Shown in pieces: positions 7,806 through 16,665 of a stretch of 58,974 nt of DNA; within the stretch, counting starts at the first letter, position 1, and every line of letters begins with the position of its first letter. The notes beneath the pieces were generated by a model. That model was not told where the DNA came from. It ran no database searches and saw only the letters and a list, made by a program, of their open reading frames with translations. The DNA is from a bacterium. Lineage in GTDB: Bacteria > Sysuimicrobiota > Sysuimicrobiia > Sysuimicrobiales > Humicultoraceae. Location: the NCBI GenBank assembly GCA_031082185.1, contig JAVHLI010000013.1, positions 1-58,974 of the forward strand, in the 5' to 3' direction. Made by a program: the position numbers and the translations under genes.

Positions 7806-10058
7806 ATGGCCAGGCGACGGCAGTCCCGCCCGCCTTCGCACAACCGCCCGGTCGCGGCCGGATGGGCGCTCGTGCTGGTTGCGCTCGTGCTCGGCCTGGC
7901 GTTCCTGCCGGGCGCGACCGGTATTCCCCTGACGCTGGCCCGATGGCAGCGTCTCCTGCTGGGTACGGCTGCCCCGGCTCTCCCTGCCTACGTTCTGATT
8001 GCCGGGCTTATCCTGATGGCCGCGGGCGAGCGCGTGCGCCTCAGCCGGAGGATCGTGGGCTTCCTAATGGGATCGGCCACGGTCCTGCTGGTAGTGCACG
8101 CGTGGACCGCCGGCGCAGATCTTCTGGGCGCAGGGCTGGCAGGGCAGGGCGGTGGCGCGATCGGGGGCGGCCTCACCTGGGTTCTCGCCCGGGGGCTGGG
8201 ACGGGATGGGATGTGGGCGGCCGTGGGCGTACTGGCGGTATTGAGCCTGAGCCTGCTGACCGGCGTCACGCTCGCGTCGGCGGGGGCAGGTCTCCGCGCC
8301 GCCGCGCGGGGAGGGATCTTCCTGGCGACCGTGCTCCTGCGGCTGGCTGCGCGCTTGGTCCGCTTCTTGGCCGCGGAGGCGCGAGGCCTCTGGGCCGCGG
8401 TCCACGCCCGCTGGGTGCGAAGACGCAGGGCGGATCGCACTTCGGCCCAGAAGACGGCCCAGCCGGTTCCGGATGAACCCAAGAGCACACTCGAGGTGCC
8501 CTTGCGCGTGCCTACCCCGGGACCGGAAGGCATCTCCCCACCCGCAATTGATCCTCAGACCCGTGGCAGGGCACGGTCCAAGGCGCCAAGAGCCGATGAA
8601 CCGGTCCAGCAGGAACGGCTCGCATTCGCGTCCGCGGACTACCGGCTTCCGCCCATATCAATGGTCGGGGAGGGTGGGGGAACCAGGGCGCGCAGCCGGG
8701 TTGACCCGGCCGAGACCGCCAGGGCCCTTGAGCAGACGCTGGATAGCTTCGGGGTGAAGGCGCGCGTGGTTCACTGGGAGGTTGGGCCGGTTGTCACGCG
8801 CTTTGAGGTTCAACCCGAGCCCGGTGTGAAGGTTCAGAGGATCACCAGCCTCACCAACGACATCGCCCTCAACCTGGCCGCCCAGAGCGTGCGGATTGAG
8901 GCGCCAATTCCAGGGAAGTCGGCCATCGGGATCGAGCTGCCCAACCTGAAGGCAAGCATGGTGCACCTCAGGGAGATCCTGGCGGCGGAGATCTTCCAGA
9001 AGGCCACCTCGCCGCTGGTGGTCGCGGTCGGCAAGGATATCGCAGGGCATCCCATAGTGGCCGACCTGGCTGAAATGCCCCACCTGCTGATTGCCGGTGC
9101 GACCGGGTCCGGAAAGTCGGTGGCGCTGAACGCGATGATTGCCAGCCTGCTGTTCCGCAGCACTCCCCGCCAGGTTCGGCTCGTCATGATTGATCCCAAG
9201 CGGGTGGAGCTCACCGACTACAACGAAATCCCTCACCTGCTGACGCCCGTGGTCACGAACCCCCGCCAGGCCGCCAGCGTGCTCAAGGACATGCTGAGGG
9301 TAATGGAGCAGCGCTTCGAGCTGTTCGCTGCGGCAGGCGTGCGCAACATCCAGAGCTACAATCAACTCGCCGACGTCGAACCGTTGTACTACATCGTCAT
9401 CATCGTTGACGAGCTGGCCGACCTGATGATGGTAGCCCCGGCCGACTTTGAGGACATCATCTGTCGCCTGGCCCAGATGACCCGGGCCACCGGGATCCAC
9501 ATGGTGGTGGCGACGCAGCGGCCCTCGGTGGACGTGATAACGGGGCTGATCAAGGCCAACATACCGTCACGCCTGGCTTTCGCGGTTTCCAGCCAGGTTG
9601 ACAGCCGGACGATTCTGGACGGCCCAGGAGCGGAGAAGCTGCTGGGTCGCGGTGACATGCTCTTCATGCCTCTGGGTGTCTCCCGGGCGATCCGCGCCCA
9701 AGGCGCGTACATAGCAGACGACGAGATCCGTGCGCTCGTGGGATGGTGGCGGGGGCAAGGGACGCCGGTCTACGACACGGCGTTGGTCGAGGCGCAGCAA
9801 TCCGCGGCCACCGAGGAATCGGCCGATGGCGAGCGGCTCCTGGAGGCTGCCAGGCTGATCGTGCGGACCGGGTACGGCTCGGTGTCCCTGCTTCAGAGGA
9901 AGATGCGCATAGGCTACGTGACGGCGGCCCGGCTCGTGGACGAGCTGGAGGCGCGCGGGATCGTGGGGCCGGTGCAGGGAAGCAACCCACGCGATGTGCT
10001 TATCGGCCTCGACGATCTCGACCGGCTTCTGCGCAAGAAGGTGCCGCCAACCTCGTAG
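7806..10058 (+). CDS. ftsK: DNA translocase FtsK/SpoIIIE
   Basis: A 750-residue septal DNA pump. The first ~190 residues hold about four membrane segments, followed by a basic and proline-rich linker to about residue 290. The motor has the alpha/beta domain, Walker A GATGSGKS near residue 433 and Walker B IIVDELADLM near 525-535. The C-terminal winged-helix gamma domain (residues ~680-745) would read KOPS/SRS-like orientation sequences. It starts five bases after uppP. Short for an FtsK because the linker is small, so it resembles Bacillus SpoIIIE or the short FtsK type. Confidence 0.96.
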   Translation: MARRRQSRPPSHNRPVAAGWALVLVALVLGLAFLPGATGIPLTLARWQRLLLGTAAPALPAYVLIAGLILMAAGERVRLSRRIVGFLMGSATVLLVVHAWTAGADLLGAGLAGQGGGAIGGGLTWVLARGLGRDGMWAAVGVLAVLSLSLLTGVTLASAGAGLRAAARGGIFLATVLLRLAARLVRFLAAEARGLWAAVHARWVRRRRADRTSAQKTAQPVPDEPKSTLEVPLRVPTPGPEGISPPAIDPQTRGRARSKAPRADEPVQQERLAFASADYRLPPISMVGEGGGTRARSRVDPAETARALEQTLDSFGVKARVVHWEVGPVVTRFEVQPEPGVKVQRITSLTNDIALNLAAQSVRIEAPIPGKSAIGIELPNLKASMVHLREILAAEIFQKATSPLVVAVGKDIAGHPIVADLAEMPHLLIAGATGSGKSVALNAMIASLLFRSTPRQVRLVMIDPKRVELTDYNEIPHLLTPVVTNPRQAASVLKDMLRVMEQRFELFAAAGVRNIQSYNQLADVEPLYYIVIIVDELADLMMVAPADFEDIICRLAQMTRATGIHMVVATQRPSVDVITGLIKANIPSRLAFAVSSQVDSRTILDGPGAEKLLGRGDMLFMPLGVSRAIRAQGAYIADDEIRALVGWWRGQGTPVYDTALVEAQQSAATEESADGERLLEAARLIVRTGYGSVSLLQRKMRIGYVTAARLVDELEARGIVGPVQGSNPRDVLIGLDDLDRLLRKKVPPTS

Positions 10059-10154
10059 CCGATGCCCCAGGGAGGCGCCCGAAGGACTCCCTCGGGTACG
10101 GCCAGAAGTAGCACACGAACGATCAGACAGCAGATGGGGAGAGGGGTGGTTGGG

Positions 10155-11222
10155 ATGAAGCAGGTCACGGTGCGCGCCGCGGCGCTGGTACTCGTGGCGC
10201 TGGCGGTACTGGTGTGGTCGGCCGGTCCTACGGCCGTGCAGGCACAGGCCCCCAAGAAGCTACTCATAGGAATGGTCTACGATGTGGGAGGCCGGGGAGA
10301 CCTGTCCTTCAACGATATGGCCTACGCGGGACTGTCGCGGGCGCAGAAGGAGTTTGGAGCCAAGGTCGTGACAAAAGACCTGGAGCCCGCCGCGGGCGGC
10401 GAGAACCGAGAAGAGCTGCTGCGCCTCCTGGCCGGCGAGAAGTACGACCTGATCTTCGGCATTGGGTTCCTGTTTACCGACAGCATTACGCGTGTGGCCA
10501 AGGCTTTTCCCGGCGTGAAGTTTGGCATAGTGGACGGGTTCATTGACAAGGAACCCAACGTGGCCAGCCTCTTGTTCAACGAGCACGAAGGGTCCTTCTT
10601 GGTCGGTGCCGCGGCGGCGCTGAAGTCCAAGACGGGCAAGATCGGGTTTGTCGGCGGGATGAAGATCCCCCTGATCGAGAAGTTCGAATCCGGCTACATC
10701 GCCGGCGCGAAGTTCGTCAAGCCCAACGTTGTGGTCTTCTCGGACTACGCCGGGACGACCGGTGAGGCGTTCCGCGATCCGGTCAAGGGCAAGGAGCTAG
10801 CCACCGCCCAGTATGACCGCGGAGCGGACATCATCTACCACGCATCGGGCGGTACCGGAATCGGCGTTTTCGAGGCCGCGTCGGCCAAGAAGAAGATGGC
10901 GATCGGCGTGGATGCCGACCAGTCCCTGACCGTGAAACCAGACCAGCGCGGGCGCGTCCTCACCAGCATGATGAAGCGAGTGGACGTGGCGGTCTACTCA
11001 ACGATCAAGTCGCTTGTGGGCGGCTCCTTCAAGGCCGGTGTCCAGTCGTTCGGGCTCAAGGAAGGCGGCGTGGGCTACGCTGTGAACGATTACAACCGCG
11101 AGATGATGAAGGAGTTCGTGCCGCGTCTGGAGGCCCTTAAGAAGGACATCGTTGCCGGCAAGATCAAGGTTCCATCCGACAAGACGCAGCTCGAGGCATT
11201 CCTGAAGGGAATCAAGCGCTAG
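10155..11222 (+). CDS. BMP-family nucleoside-binding protein of an ABC importer
   Basis: A 355-residue exported binding protein of the Bmp/PnrA/Med family. A Sec signal peptide covers roughly residues 1-34 and ends in an Ala-Gln-Ala site; there is no lipobox cysteine. Family features include VYDVGGRGDLSFND near the mature start, FGIGFLFTD, KTGKIGFVGGMKIPLIEKFESGY and the late YHASGGTGIGVFEAA segment. The ATG at 10155 gives a clean signal peptide; upstream in-frame codons do not. It precedes an ATPase and two permeases in the Bacillus nupNOPQ order. Bmp relatives bind nucleosides, but Treponema RfuA, also of this fold, binds riboflavin, so ligand identity is inferred from the psu genes downstream. 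Confidence 0.93.
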   Translation: MKQVTVRAAALVLVALAVLVWSAGPTAVQAQAPKKLLIGMVYDVGGRGDLSFNDMAYAGLSRAQKEFGAKVVTKDLEPAAGGENREELLRLLAGEKYDLIFGIGFLFTDSITRVAKAFPGVKFGIVDGFIDKEPNVASLLFNEHEGSFLVGAAAALKSKTGKIGFVGGMKIPLIEKFESGYIAGAKFVKPNVVVFSDYAGTTGEAFRDPVKGKELATAQYDRGADIIYHASGGTGIGVFEAASAKKKMAIGVDADQSLTVKPDQRGRVLTSMMKRVDVAVYSTIKSLVGGSFKAGVQSFGLKEGGVGYAVNDYNREMMKEFVPRLEALKKDIVAGKIKVPSDKTQLEAFLKGIKR

Positions 11223-11230
11223 GGCCCGCT

Positions 11231-11259
11231 GCGGGGGCGGCGCACGGCGCCGCCCCCGC
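11231..11259 (+). promoter_or_regulatory. Strong intercistronic hairpin between binding protein and ATPase genes
   Basis: A perfect 13-bp inverted repeat (11231-11243 with 11247-11259) with a three-base loop begins nine bases after the stop of the binding-protein gene and ends seven bases before the ATPase ATG. No U-run follows, so it is not a standard terminator. It leaves no obvious Shine-Dalgarno for the ATPase. Such hairpins can protect the upstream mRNA and lower downstream expression, which suits a binding protein needed in excess. Confidence 0.7.
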
Positions 11260-11266
11260 TCCGCAT

Positions 11267-12793
11267 ATGTCCGCCGTAATCGAGCTCACCGAAATCACCA
11301 AGCGGTTCCCCGGGGTGCTGGCCAATGACCGCATCTCACTGGCGGTTGCGCCCGGTGAGATCCACGCACTCGTAGGGGAGAACGGCGCGGGCAAGTCCAC
11401 ACTAATGAAGATCCTCTACGGGCTCTATGAGCCCGACGAAGGATGGATAGCGATCCGTGGCCGTCGGGTTACGCTCGACAGCCCCAGCCGCGCCATCGCC
11501 GCGGGCATCGGCATGGTGCACCAGCACTTTATGCTCATCCCGCGCTTCACCGTGACCGAGAACGTGATCTTGGGGTCCGAGCCCGCACGGGCGGGCCGGC
11601 TGTCCCTGAAGGTGGCACGCTCGCGGATTCGGGCCCTTGCCGACCAGTACGGCCTGACAATCGATCCGGACGCGGAGGTCGGCACGCTGTCGGTCGGAGA
11701 GCAGCAGCGCGTGGAGATCATCAAGGTGCTGTACCGGGGAGCCGAGATCCTCATCCTGGACGAGCCCACCGCGGTGCTTACGCCCCAGGAGGTTGACGAC
11801 CTCTTCGCCAACCTACGGCGCCTGCGCGCGGAGGGCAAGACAATCGTGTTCATCAGCCACATCCTGGAGGAGGTCCTCGACATCGCCGATCGTATCTCGG
11901 TGCTACGCCGCGGCCGCGTCGTGGGCACCCTCGATGCGGCGGGCGCGACCAAGGCCCAGATAGCCGAGATGATGGTGGGGCGTCCCGTGCTGATGGAACT
12001 CGAGGTGCCGCCGGTGGAACCCGGTCCGGTCCGCCTGGAGGTTGAGGGACTGGTGGTGAGCGGAGCCCGGGGCAGGCCCGCGGTGCGCGGGGTGTCGTTC
12101 TCCGTCAAGGCGGGCGAGATTCTCGGCGTCGCCGGCATTGAGGGAAACGGCCAGAGCGAGCTGGTGGAGACGCTGGTGGGTCTGCGGGTACCGACGGCAG
12201 GGCGGCTGCGAATCATGGGAGAGGACGTGACCCGCTCGGGGCCCCGGGCGATCAGGCTGATGGGCGTGGCCCACATTCCCGAAGACCGGCACCGACGCGG
12301 CCTGGTCCTACCCATGGAGGTGTGGGAGAACCTGATCCTGGGGCACCACTTCCGGGGGGAGTTCGGGGAAGGATTCCTGCTCGATCGCGGTGCCATCGCC
12401 CGCTTCGCGCGCGAACGGGTGGACCGTTTCGACGTGCGCACTCCCTCGCTGAGGACGCCCACGCTGGCGCTCTCAGGCGGCAACCAGCAGAAGGTAATCG
12501 TAGCGCGCGAGTTTGGCTTCGCGCCGTCGGTGCTGATCGCGGCTCAGCCGACGCGAGGTCTGGACATAGGCGCCACGGAGTTCGTCCGGCGCCAGATCCT
12601 TGCTGCTCGCTCAGCCGGGATGGCCGTGGTCCTGGTCTCGGCGATGCTCGAGGAGGTGCTTTCGCTGGCCGATCGTGTGGCGGTCATGCACGCAGGAGCG
12701 ATTGTTGCCGAGTTCCCGCGGGGTACGGTCACGCCGCGTGAGATCGGGCTATACATGACCGGCGCCCGGCGCGCCGAGGGCGTACCGGCGTGA
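11267..12793 (+). CDS. nupO: Double-domain ABC ATPase of nucleoside importer (NupO type)
   Basis: A 508-residue protein with two fused ABC domains, as in sugar/nucleoside importers. The N-terminal domain is complete: Walker A GENGAGKST, signature LSVGEQQRVEI and Walker B ILILDEPTAVL. The second domain has a degenerate Walker A (GIEGNGQSEL, lacking the lysine), signature LSGGNQQK and IAAQPTRGLD in place of the usual Walker B acid, which is normal for this family. The ATG at 11267 sits directly after a strong hairpin. It overlaps the next gene by four bases. Confidence 0.94.
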   Translation: MSAVIELTEITKRFPGVLANDRISLAVAPGEIHALVGENGAGKSTLMKILYGLYEPDEGWIAIRGRRVTLDSPSRAIAAGIGMVHQHFMLIPRFTVTENVILGSEPARAGRLSLKVARSRIRALADQYGLTIDPDAEVGTLSVGEQQRVEIIKVLYRGAEILILDEPTAVLTPQEVDDLFANLRRLRAEGKTIVFISHILEEVLDIADRISVLRRGRVVGTLDAAGATKAQIAEMMVGRPVLMELEVPPVEPGPVRLEVEGLVVSGARGRPAVRGVSFSVKAGEILGVAGIEGNGQSELVETLVGLRVPTAGRLRIMGEDVTRSGPRAIRLMGVAHIPEDRHRRGLVLPMEVWENLILGHHFRGEFGEGFLLDRGAIARFARERVDRFDVRTPSLRTPTLALSGGNQQKVIVAREFGFAPSVLIAAQPTRGLDIGATEFVRRQILAARSAGMAVVLVSAMLEEVLSLADRVAVMHAGAIVAEFPRGTVTPREIGLYMTGARRAEGVPA

Positions 12794-13932
12794 GCACGCG
12801 GGTCCGGCTGGGGGTGCTGCAGGCCGCGGCTCCCCTGCTGGCCATAGCGTTTGGAGCGGTCGTCGCCTCGGGGATCATCCTGGCGATCGGCAAAGACCCA
12901 CTGGAAGTCTACGGCCTTATGCTGCGGTTCAACCTCACTCGGTCCGACAGCGTTGCGGCGATCTTTCTCAAGGCAACCCCGCTGACGTTCGCCGGCCTGG
13001 CGGTGGCGCTCTCGTTCCGCGCGAATCTGTGGAACATCGGGGTCGAGGGGCAGTACGCCGTGGGCGCGTTCGCGGCGGCGTTGGTGGCGTTTGGGGTACG
13101 CGGGCTGCCCGCCCCCATCCACCTGCCCCTGGCGGTACTGGCCGGCGTGGCAGGCGGGGCGGCATGGGCGTTGCTTCCGATTGCGCTGAAACTCCGGCGC
13201 GGGGCGCACGAGGTCATCACCTCAATAATGATGAACTACATCGCCGCCGCGCTGGTCCTGTTCCTGCTCGCCGACGTCTTCCGCGATCCGACGCAAGCGG
13301 GCACGCCCCGCGTTCGCACGCCGCTCTTTGAGGACAGCGCCCGCATCCCCCTGCTGCGCCCGGTGCTGCAGCTCGTGGGGATAGGGGTTCCGGACCACTC
13401 GGCGCTCAACTGGTTCCTGCCGCTGGGGGTGGTGCTGTGCCTGGGTGCGGCCTACGTGCTGGCCCGCACGCGCTTCGGGTACGAGGTCCGGGCCGTGGCG
13501 CTGAACCCTGACGCCGCCGAGACCGCCGGCATTCGGATCGCGCGCACCCAGTTCTACATGTTCTTGGCCAGCGGCGCCGTGGCAGGGCTCGTGGGACTCT
13601 CCGATGTGCTGGGGTTCTTTGGATACTTCGACATTGACTTCCCTAAGGGGCTGGGCTTTTTGGGGATCTCGGTGGCGCTGCTGGCCAGGAACGATCCGAT
13701 CGGGGTCGTTCCGGCGGCGCTACTTCTTGCCTTCCTGGACCGGGGGGCGCAGGGAGTCCAGGTGTTCTCAGGGGTCCCGCGCGAGGTGATCACGATCCTT
13801 CAGGCGGTGATCATCCTGGCGATCGTGGTTGGGTACGAGTTGGTGACGCGCTACGTCCGCGCGCAGCGCAAGCGCGAGGCCGAGAGCGCGGTCTCCGGAC
13901 CGTCCGATGTCAGCGTGGAGCGGGGAGGGTAG
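12790..13932 (+). CDS. nupP: ABC importer permease, NupP type
   Basis: A 380-residue inner-membrane permease of the BPD_transp_2 family with about ten hydrophobic segments. The conserved stretch RANLWNIGVEGQYAVGA near residue 77-93 is typical of Nup/Rbs-type permeases. It starts with GTG in a GTGA overlap with the ATPase stop and ends with a charged cytoplasmic tail of about 25 residues. It would form a heterodimeric channel with the next gene product. Confidence 0.92.
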   Translation: MSTRVRLGVLQAAAPLLAIAFGAVVASGIILAIGKDPLEVYGLMLRFNLTRSDSVAAIFLKATPLTFAGLAVALSFRANLWNIGVEGQYAVGAFAAALVAFGVRGLPAPIHLPLAVLAGVAGGAAWALLPIALKLRRGAHEVITSIMMNYIAAALVLFLLADVFRDPTQAGTPRVRTPLFEDSARIPLLRPVLQLVGIGVPDHSALNWFLPLGVVLCLGAAYVLARTRFGYEVRAVALNPDAAETAGIRIARTQFYMFLASGAVAGLVGLSDVLGFFGYFDIDFPKGLGFLGISVALLARNDPIGVVPAALLLAFLDRGAQGVQVFSGVPREVITILQAVIILAIVVGYELVTRYVRAQRKREAESAVSGPSDVSVERGG

Positions 13933-13935
13933 GCC

Positions 13936-14916
13936 GTGGAGTTGCTGGCCGCTCTCCTCAACATGGCACTGTTGGCCTCGGCGGTGCGACTGACGGTGCC
14001 CATCCTCCTCACCGCCCTGGGAGCCGTCTACTCCGAGCGTGGCGGCGTCGTGAATATCGGGCTGGAAGGCATCATGATAATGGGGACTTTCTTCGGAGCC
14101 TCGGTGACGCACCTCGTCGCCACGGCCCTCCCTGTCCCAGGGGCCGAGGCCGGCGCCACGCACGCGATCGCGCCCGTGGCCGGCATGCTGGCGGCCATGG
14201 CCGCCGGTGTGCTGTTCTCGCTCGTCCACGCCGTCGTGGCTGTGACGTTCCGCGTGAACCAGATCATCAGCGGCGTTGTGCTGAACATGCTGGCGGTCGG
14301 GTTGGCGCGATTCCTGAACATCCTCTTCTTCGGCGTGGCCACGCAATCACCCGGCATCAGCGGGTTCGAGCCGTGGAGCGTGCCCGTGCTGCGCGACGTG
14401 CCGGCCCTGGCTCCGATTGCCACCGGCATATCACCGGTGATCCCGTCGGCACTGGTTCTCCTGGGGCTCGGCCACTGGGTGCTGCTGCGGACGGTTTTCG
14501 GGCTGCGCCTGCGAGCGGTGGGCGAGCACCCGCTGGCGGCGGATACCCTTGGGATCAACGTGGCGGCGATGCGCTACGCGGGCGTGCTGATCAGCGGCGC
14601 CCTAGCAGGACTGGCCGGCGGGTATCTCTCGATCGAGCAGGGTCGGGGCTACCTGGAAGGAATGACGCAGGGCCGTGGTTTCATCGCGTTGGCCGCGATG
14701 ATTTTCGGTAACTGGTGGCCGCTGGGCGCCCTGGGGGCCTCGGCGCTGTTTGGATACTTCGACGCGCTCAGCCTGCGCGTTGTGCACACGCGTATCCCCT
14801 ACCAGTTCATCACCGTACTGCCGCACATCGCGACCATTTTCGTGCTGGCCGGTTTCATGCGGAGGGCCGTGCCGCCGGCCGCGGACGGCATCCCGTACAC
14901 CAAGGAAGAGGCGTAA
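13936..14916 (+). CDS. nupQ: ABC importer permease, NupQ type
   Basis: The second permease of the importer, 326 residues, with about nine membrane segments. It carries the family stretch ALGAVYSERGGVVNIGLEGIM near residue 30-50, FRVNQIISGVVLNML and the late YLEGMTQGRGFIALAAMIFGNW. It begins with GTG three bases after the preceding stop. Together with the binding protein, ATPase and NupP it completes a Bmp-type importer equivalent in order to B. subtilis nupNOPQ, whose reported substrate is guanosine. Confidence 0.92.
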   Translation: MELLAALLNMALLASAVRLTVPILLTALGAVYSERGGVVNIGLEGIMIMGTFFGASVTHLVATALPVPGAEAGATHAIAPVAGMLAAMAAGVLFSLVHAVVAVTFRVNQIISGVVLNMLAVGLARFLNILFFGVATQSPGISGFEPWSVPVLRDVPALAPIATGISPVIPSALVLLGLGHWVLLRTVFGLRLRAVGEHPLAADTLGINVAAMRYAGVLISGALAGLAGGYLSIEQGRGYLEGMTQGRGFIALAAMIFGNWWPLGALGASALFGYFDALSLRVVHTRIPYQFITVLPHIATIFVLAGFMRRAVPPAADGIPYTKEEA

Positions 14917-14920
14917 GGTC

Positions 14921-15772
14921 GTGATCCGGACCCGCCGGTACGGACCCGTAACCCAGATCCGCATGGCGCGGGCCCTGGCCGGGCGGCCGCTCTACTGGAC
15001 GTGCGCCTACCACGTGGACGGCCTGTTGATTGACACGGGATGCAGACACACGGCCGGTGAGCTCGTGGCGGCGCTGGATGGAAGCGATCTCACGCAGTTG
15101 GTCAATACGCACAACCACGAGGACCACGTCGGAGGGAACGCGGCGATTAGCGCGCGTTTCGGGGTCCGGGCCTATATTCATCCGCTGGGGATCGATGGTA
15201 TGCGGCACCCGGACGGGCACCTGCCGTTCTATCGCCGGGTGGTGTGGGGGAGGCCGGCTCCGTACGATCCCCAGGCCCTGGGAGACCGCATTGCCACCGA
15301 CCGGTACGCCTTTCGAGTTCTCCATGCGCCCGGACACAGCACCGACCAAGTGGTGCTGTTCGAGGAGCGGGAGGGCTGGCTGTTCAGCGCCGATCTATAC
15401 CTGGGCGAACGGGTCAAGTACCTGCGACGAGACGAACGGTTGGACGATAGCCTTGAGTCGCTGCGTCGCGTCGCCGCCCTCCCGGTCGGCAGGCTGTTCT
15501 GCGGCCTCGGCGCGGTGATAGACGACGGTGGAGCGGCCCTGAGCGGCAAGCTTGCGTACTGGGAAGAGGTCTGCCAACGGGTTGCGGAGCTGCACGATGC
15601 CGGTAGGTCCGCGGTCGGGATACGGCGCACCATTCTGGGAGCCGAAGGGTTCATGCGCTGGGTCAGCTCGGGCGACTTCGCCATGCAGTACCTGGTGGAC
15701 CAGGCGCTGTCAATCGTAGCCGGGAGTTCTCCTTACGGACCGCCCGGCCGGCCCGGCCTAGGAGACGCATGA
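14921..15772 (+). CDS. Metallo-beta-lactamase-fold hydrolase in nucleoside salvage operon
   Basis: A 283-residue MBL-fold protein. The metal-binding motif THNHEDHVGG is at about residues 63-72 (H64, H66, D68, H69), with the later APGHSTDQ histidine and the FSADLYLG aspartate also present. The final His ligand, usually found in a GHG-like loop, is replaced: the segment reads FCGLGAVIDDG. The second metal site may therefore be altered. It starts with GTG four bases after nupQ and overlaps the kinase start, so it belongs to this operon. The substrate is unknown; a phosphodiesterase or lactonase role is possible but not shown. Confidence 0.85.
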   Translation: MIRTRRYGPVTQIRMARALAGRPLYWTCAYHVDGLLIDTGCRHTAGELVAALDGSDLTQLVNTHNHEDHVGGNAAISARFGVRAYIHPLGIDGMRHPDGHLPFYRRVVWGRPAPYDPQALGDRIATDRYAFRVLHAPGHSTDQVVLFEEREGWLFSADLYLGERVKYLRRDERLDDSLESLRRVAALPVGRLFCGLGAVIDDGGAALSGKLAYWEEVCQRVAELHDAGRSAVGIRRTILGAEGFMRWVSSGDFAMQYLVDQALSIVAGSSPYGPPGRPGLGDA

Positions 15773-16665
15773 TGAGAGGTGGGATCGTGCTGGTCGGAGG
15801 TGCCATGGTGGACGTGCGTGCCGCCGCCACCTCCGGCAGCTTGGTGCCGGGCCGGTCCGTACCCGGGAAGGCCCGGCTCTTGCCCGGCGGGGCCGCGCGT
15901 AACGTCGCCGTGAACTTGGTCCGCCTCGGCCACCGGGTGACCCTGCTGACCGCAGTAGGGGATGACCCGCTGGGCCGCTGGCTGGTGGATGATGCGGCCT
16001 GCCGGGGCGTGGGCACGGACGGTATCCTGTTCCGCCCGCAGCCCACGGGACTGTTCGTCACCGTGGGGGCAGGCATTGACGCGGCCTGGTGCGTCGCCGA
16101 TGCCGGGCCGGTCGAGTCGCTGCGCCCGGCCGACCTGGAGCCCTGGCGTCAGGCGGTCGCCACGGCCGGGGTCCTTGTGCACGACGCCAACCTCTACGAG
16201 GACGCCCAGGCCGCCCTGCTGACGATGGCAGGCGGGGTACCACGCATCCTGCTGGCCACCTCGCCGGACAAAGCGGTGAGGTTGCGGCCATCGCTCAACG
16301 GCGCCGCAGTTGTGGTGTGCAACCAGGATGAGGCCTGCGTCCTGGCAGGGATGACGGGAGCGCCGGACTGGCAGGTCCTGGGCGCGGCACTGGTGGCCGG
16401 CGGCGCCGGATGTGTGGTGATCACGCAGGGTGAGGGGGGCGTCGGCGTCATGACGCCCTTTGCGGCGGCGTTCGAGCCGGCCGCCCGCGTTTCCGTGGTG
16501 GATCCTACCGGAGCCGGCGATGCGGTTGCCTCGGCGGCGGTGCACGGCTATCTGGCCGGCATGAGCCCGGCCCAGACGGCGCGTCTGGCCGCCTCAGCAG
16601 CGGCCTGCGTCGTGCAATCTCCTGAGAACACCCCGGCGGCGCTCGGCGCCGTCCCTCACGCATGA
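15769..16665 (+). CDS. psuK: PfkB-family kinase, probable pseudouridine kinase
   Basis: A 298-residue ribokinase-fold protein with the N-terminal LVGGAMVDV, the glycine-rich GGAARNVAVNLVRLGHRVTL near 40-62 and the catalytic DPTGAGDAVASA near residue 245-256. Ribokinase-type enzymes phosphorylate the sugar hydroxyl of nucleosides or sugars. Specificity is assigned because the following gene is pseudouridine-5'-phosphate glycosidase, the partner of PsuK, and the stop/start overlap is ATGA. It also overlaps the MBL gene by four bases. Without psuG next door only a generic PfkB call would be possible. Confidence 0.85.
   Translation: MMRGGIVLVGGAMVDVRAAATSGSLVPGRSVPGKARLLPGGAARNVAVNLVRLGHRVTLLTAVGDDPLGRWLVDDAACRGVGTDGILFRPQPTGLFVTVGAGIDAAWCVADAGPVESLRPADLEPWRQAVATAGVLVHDANLYEDAQAALLTMAGGVPRILLATSPDKAVRLRPSLNGAAVVVCNQDEACVLAGMTGAPDWQVLGAALVAGGAGCVVITQGEGGVGVMTPFAAAFEPAARVSVVDPTGAGDAVASAAVHGYLAGMSPAQTARLAASAAACVVQSPENTPAALGAVPHA

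Noticed and set aside
10155..11222. RfuA-like riboflavin-binding call for the BMP protein
   Set aside because: The fold is shared, but there is no FMN riboswitch here and the operon carries pseudouridine genes.
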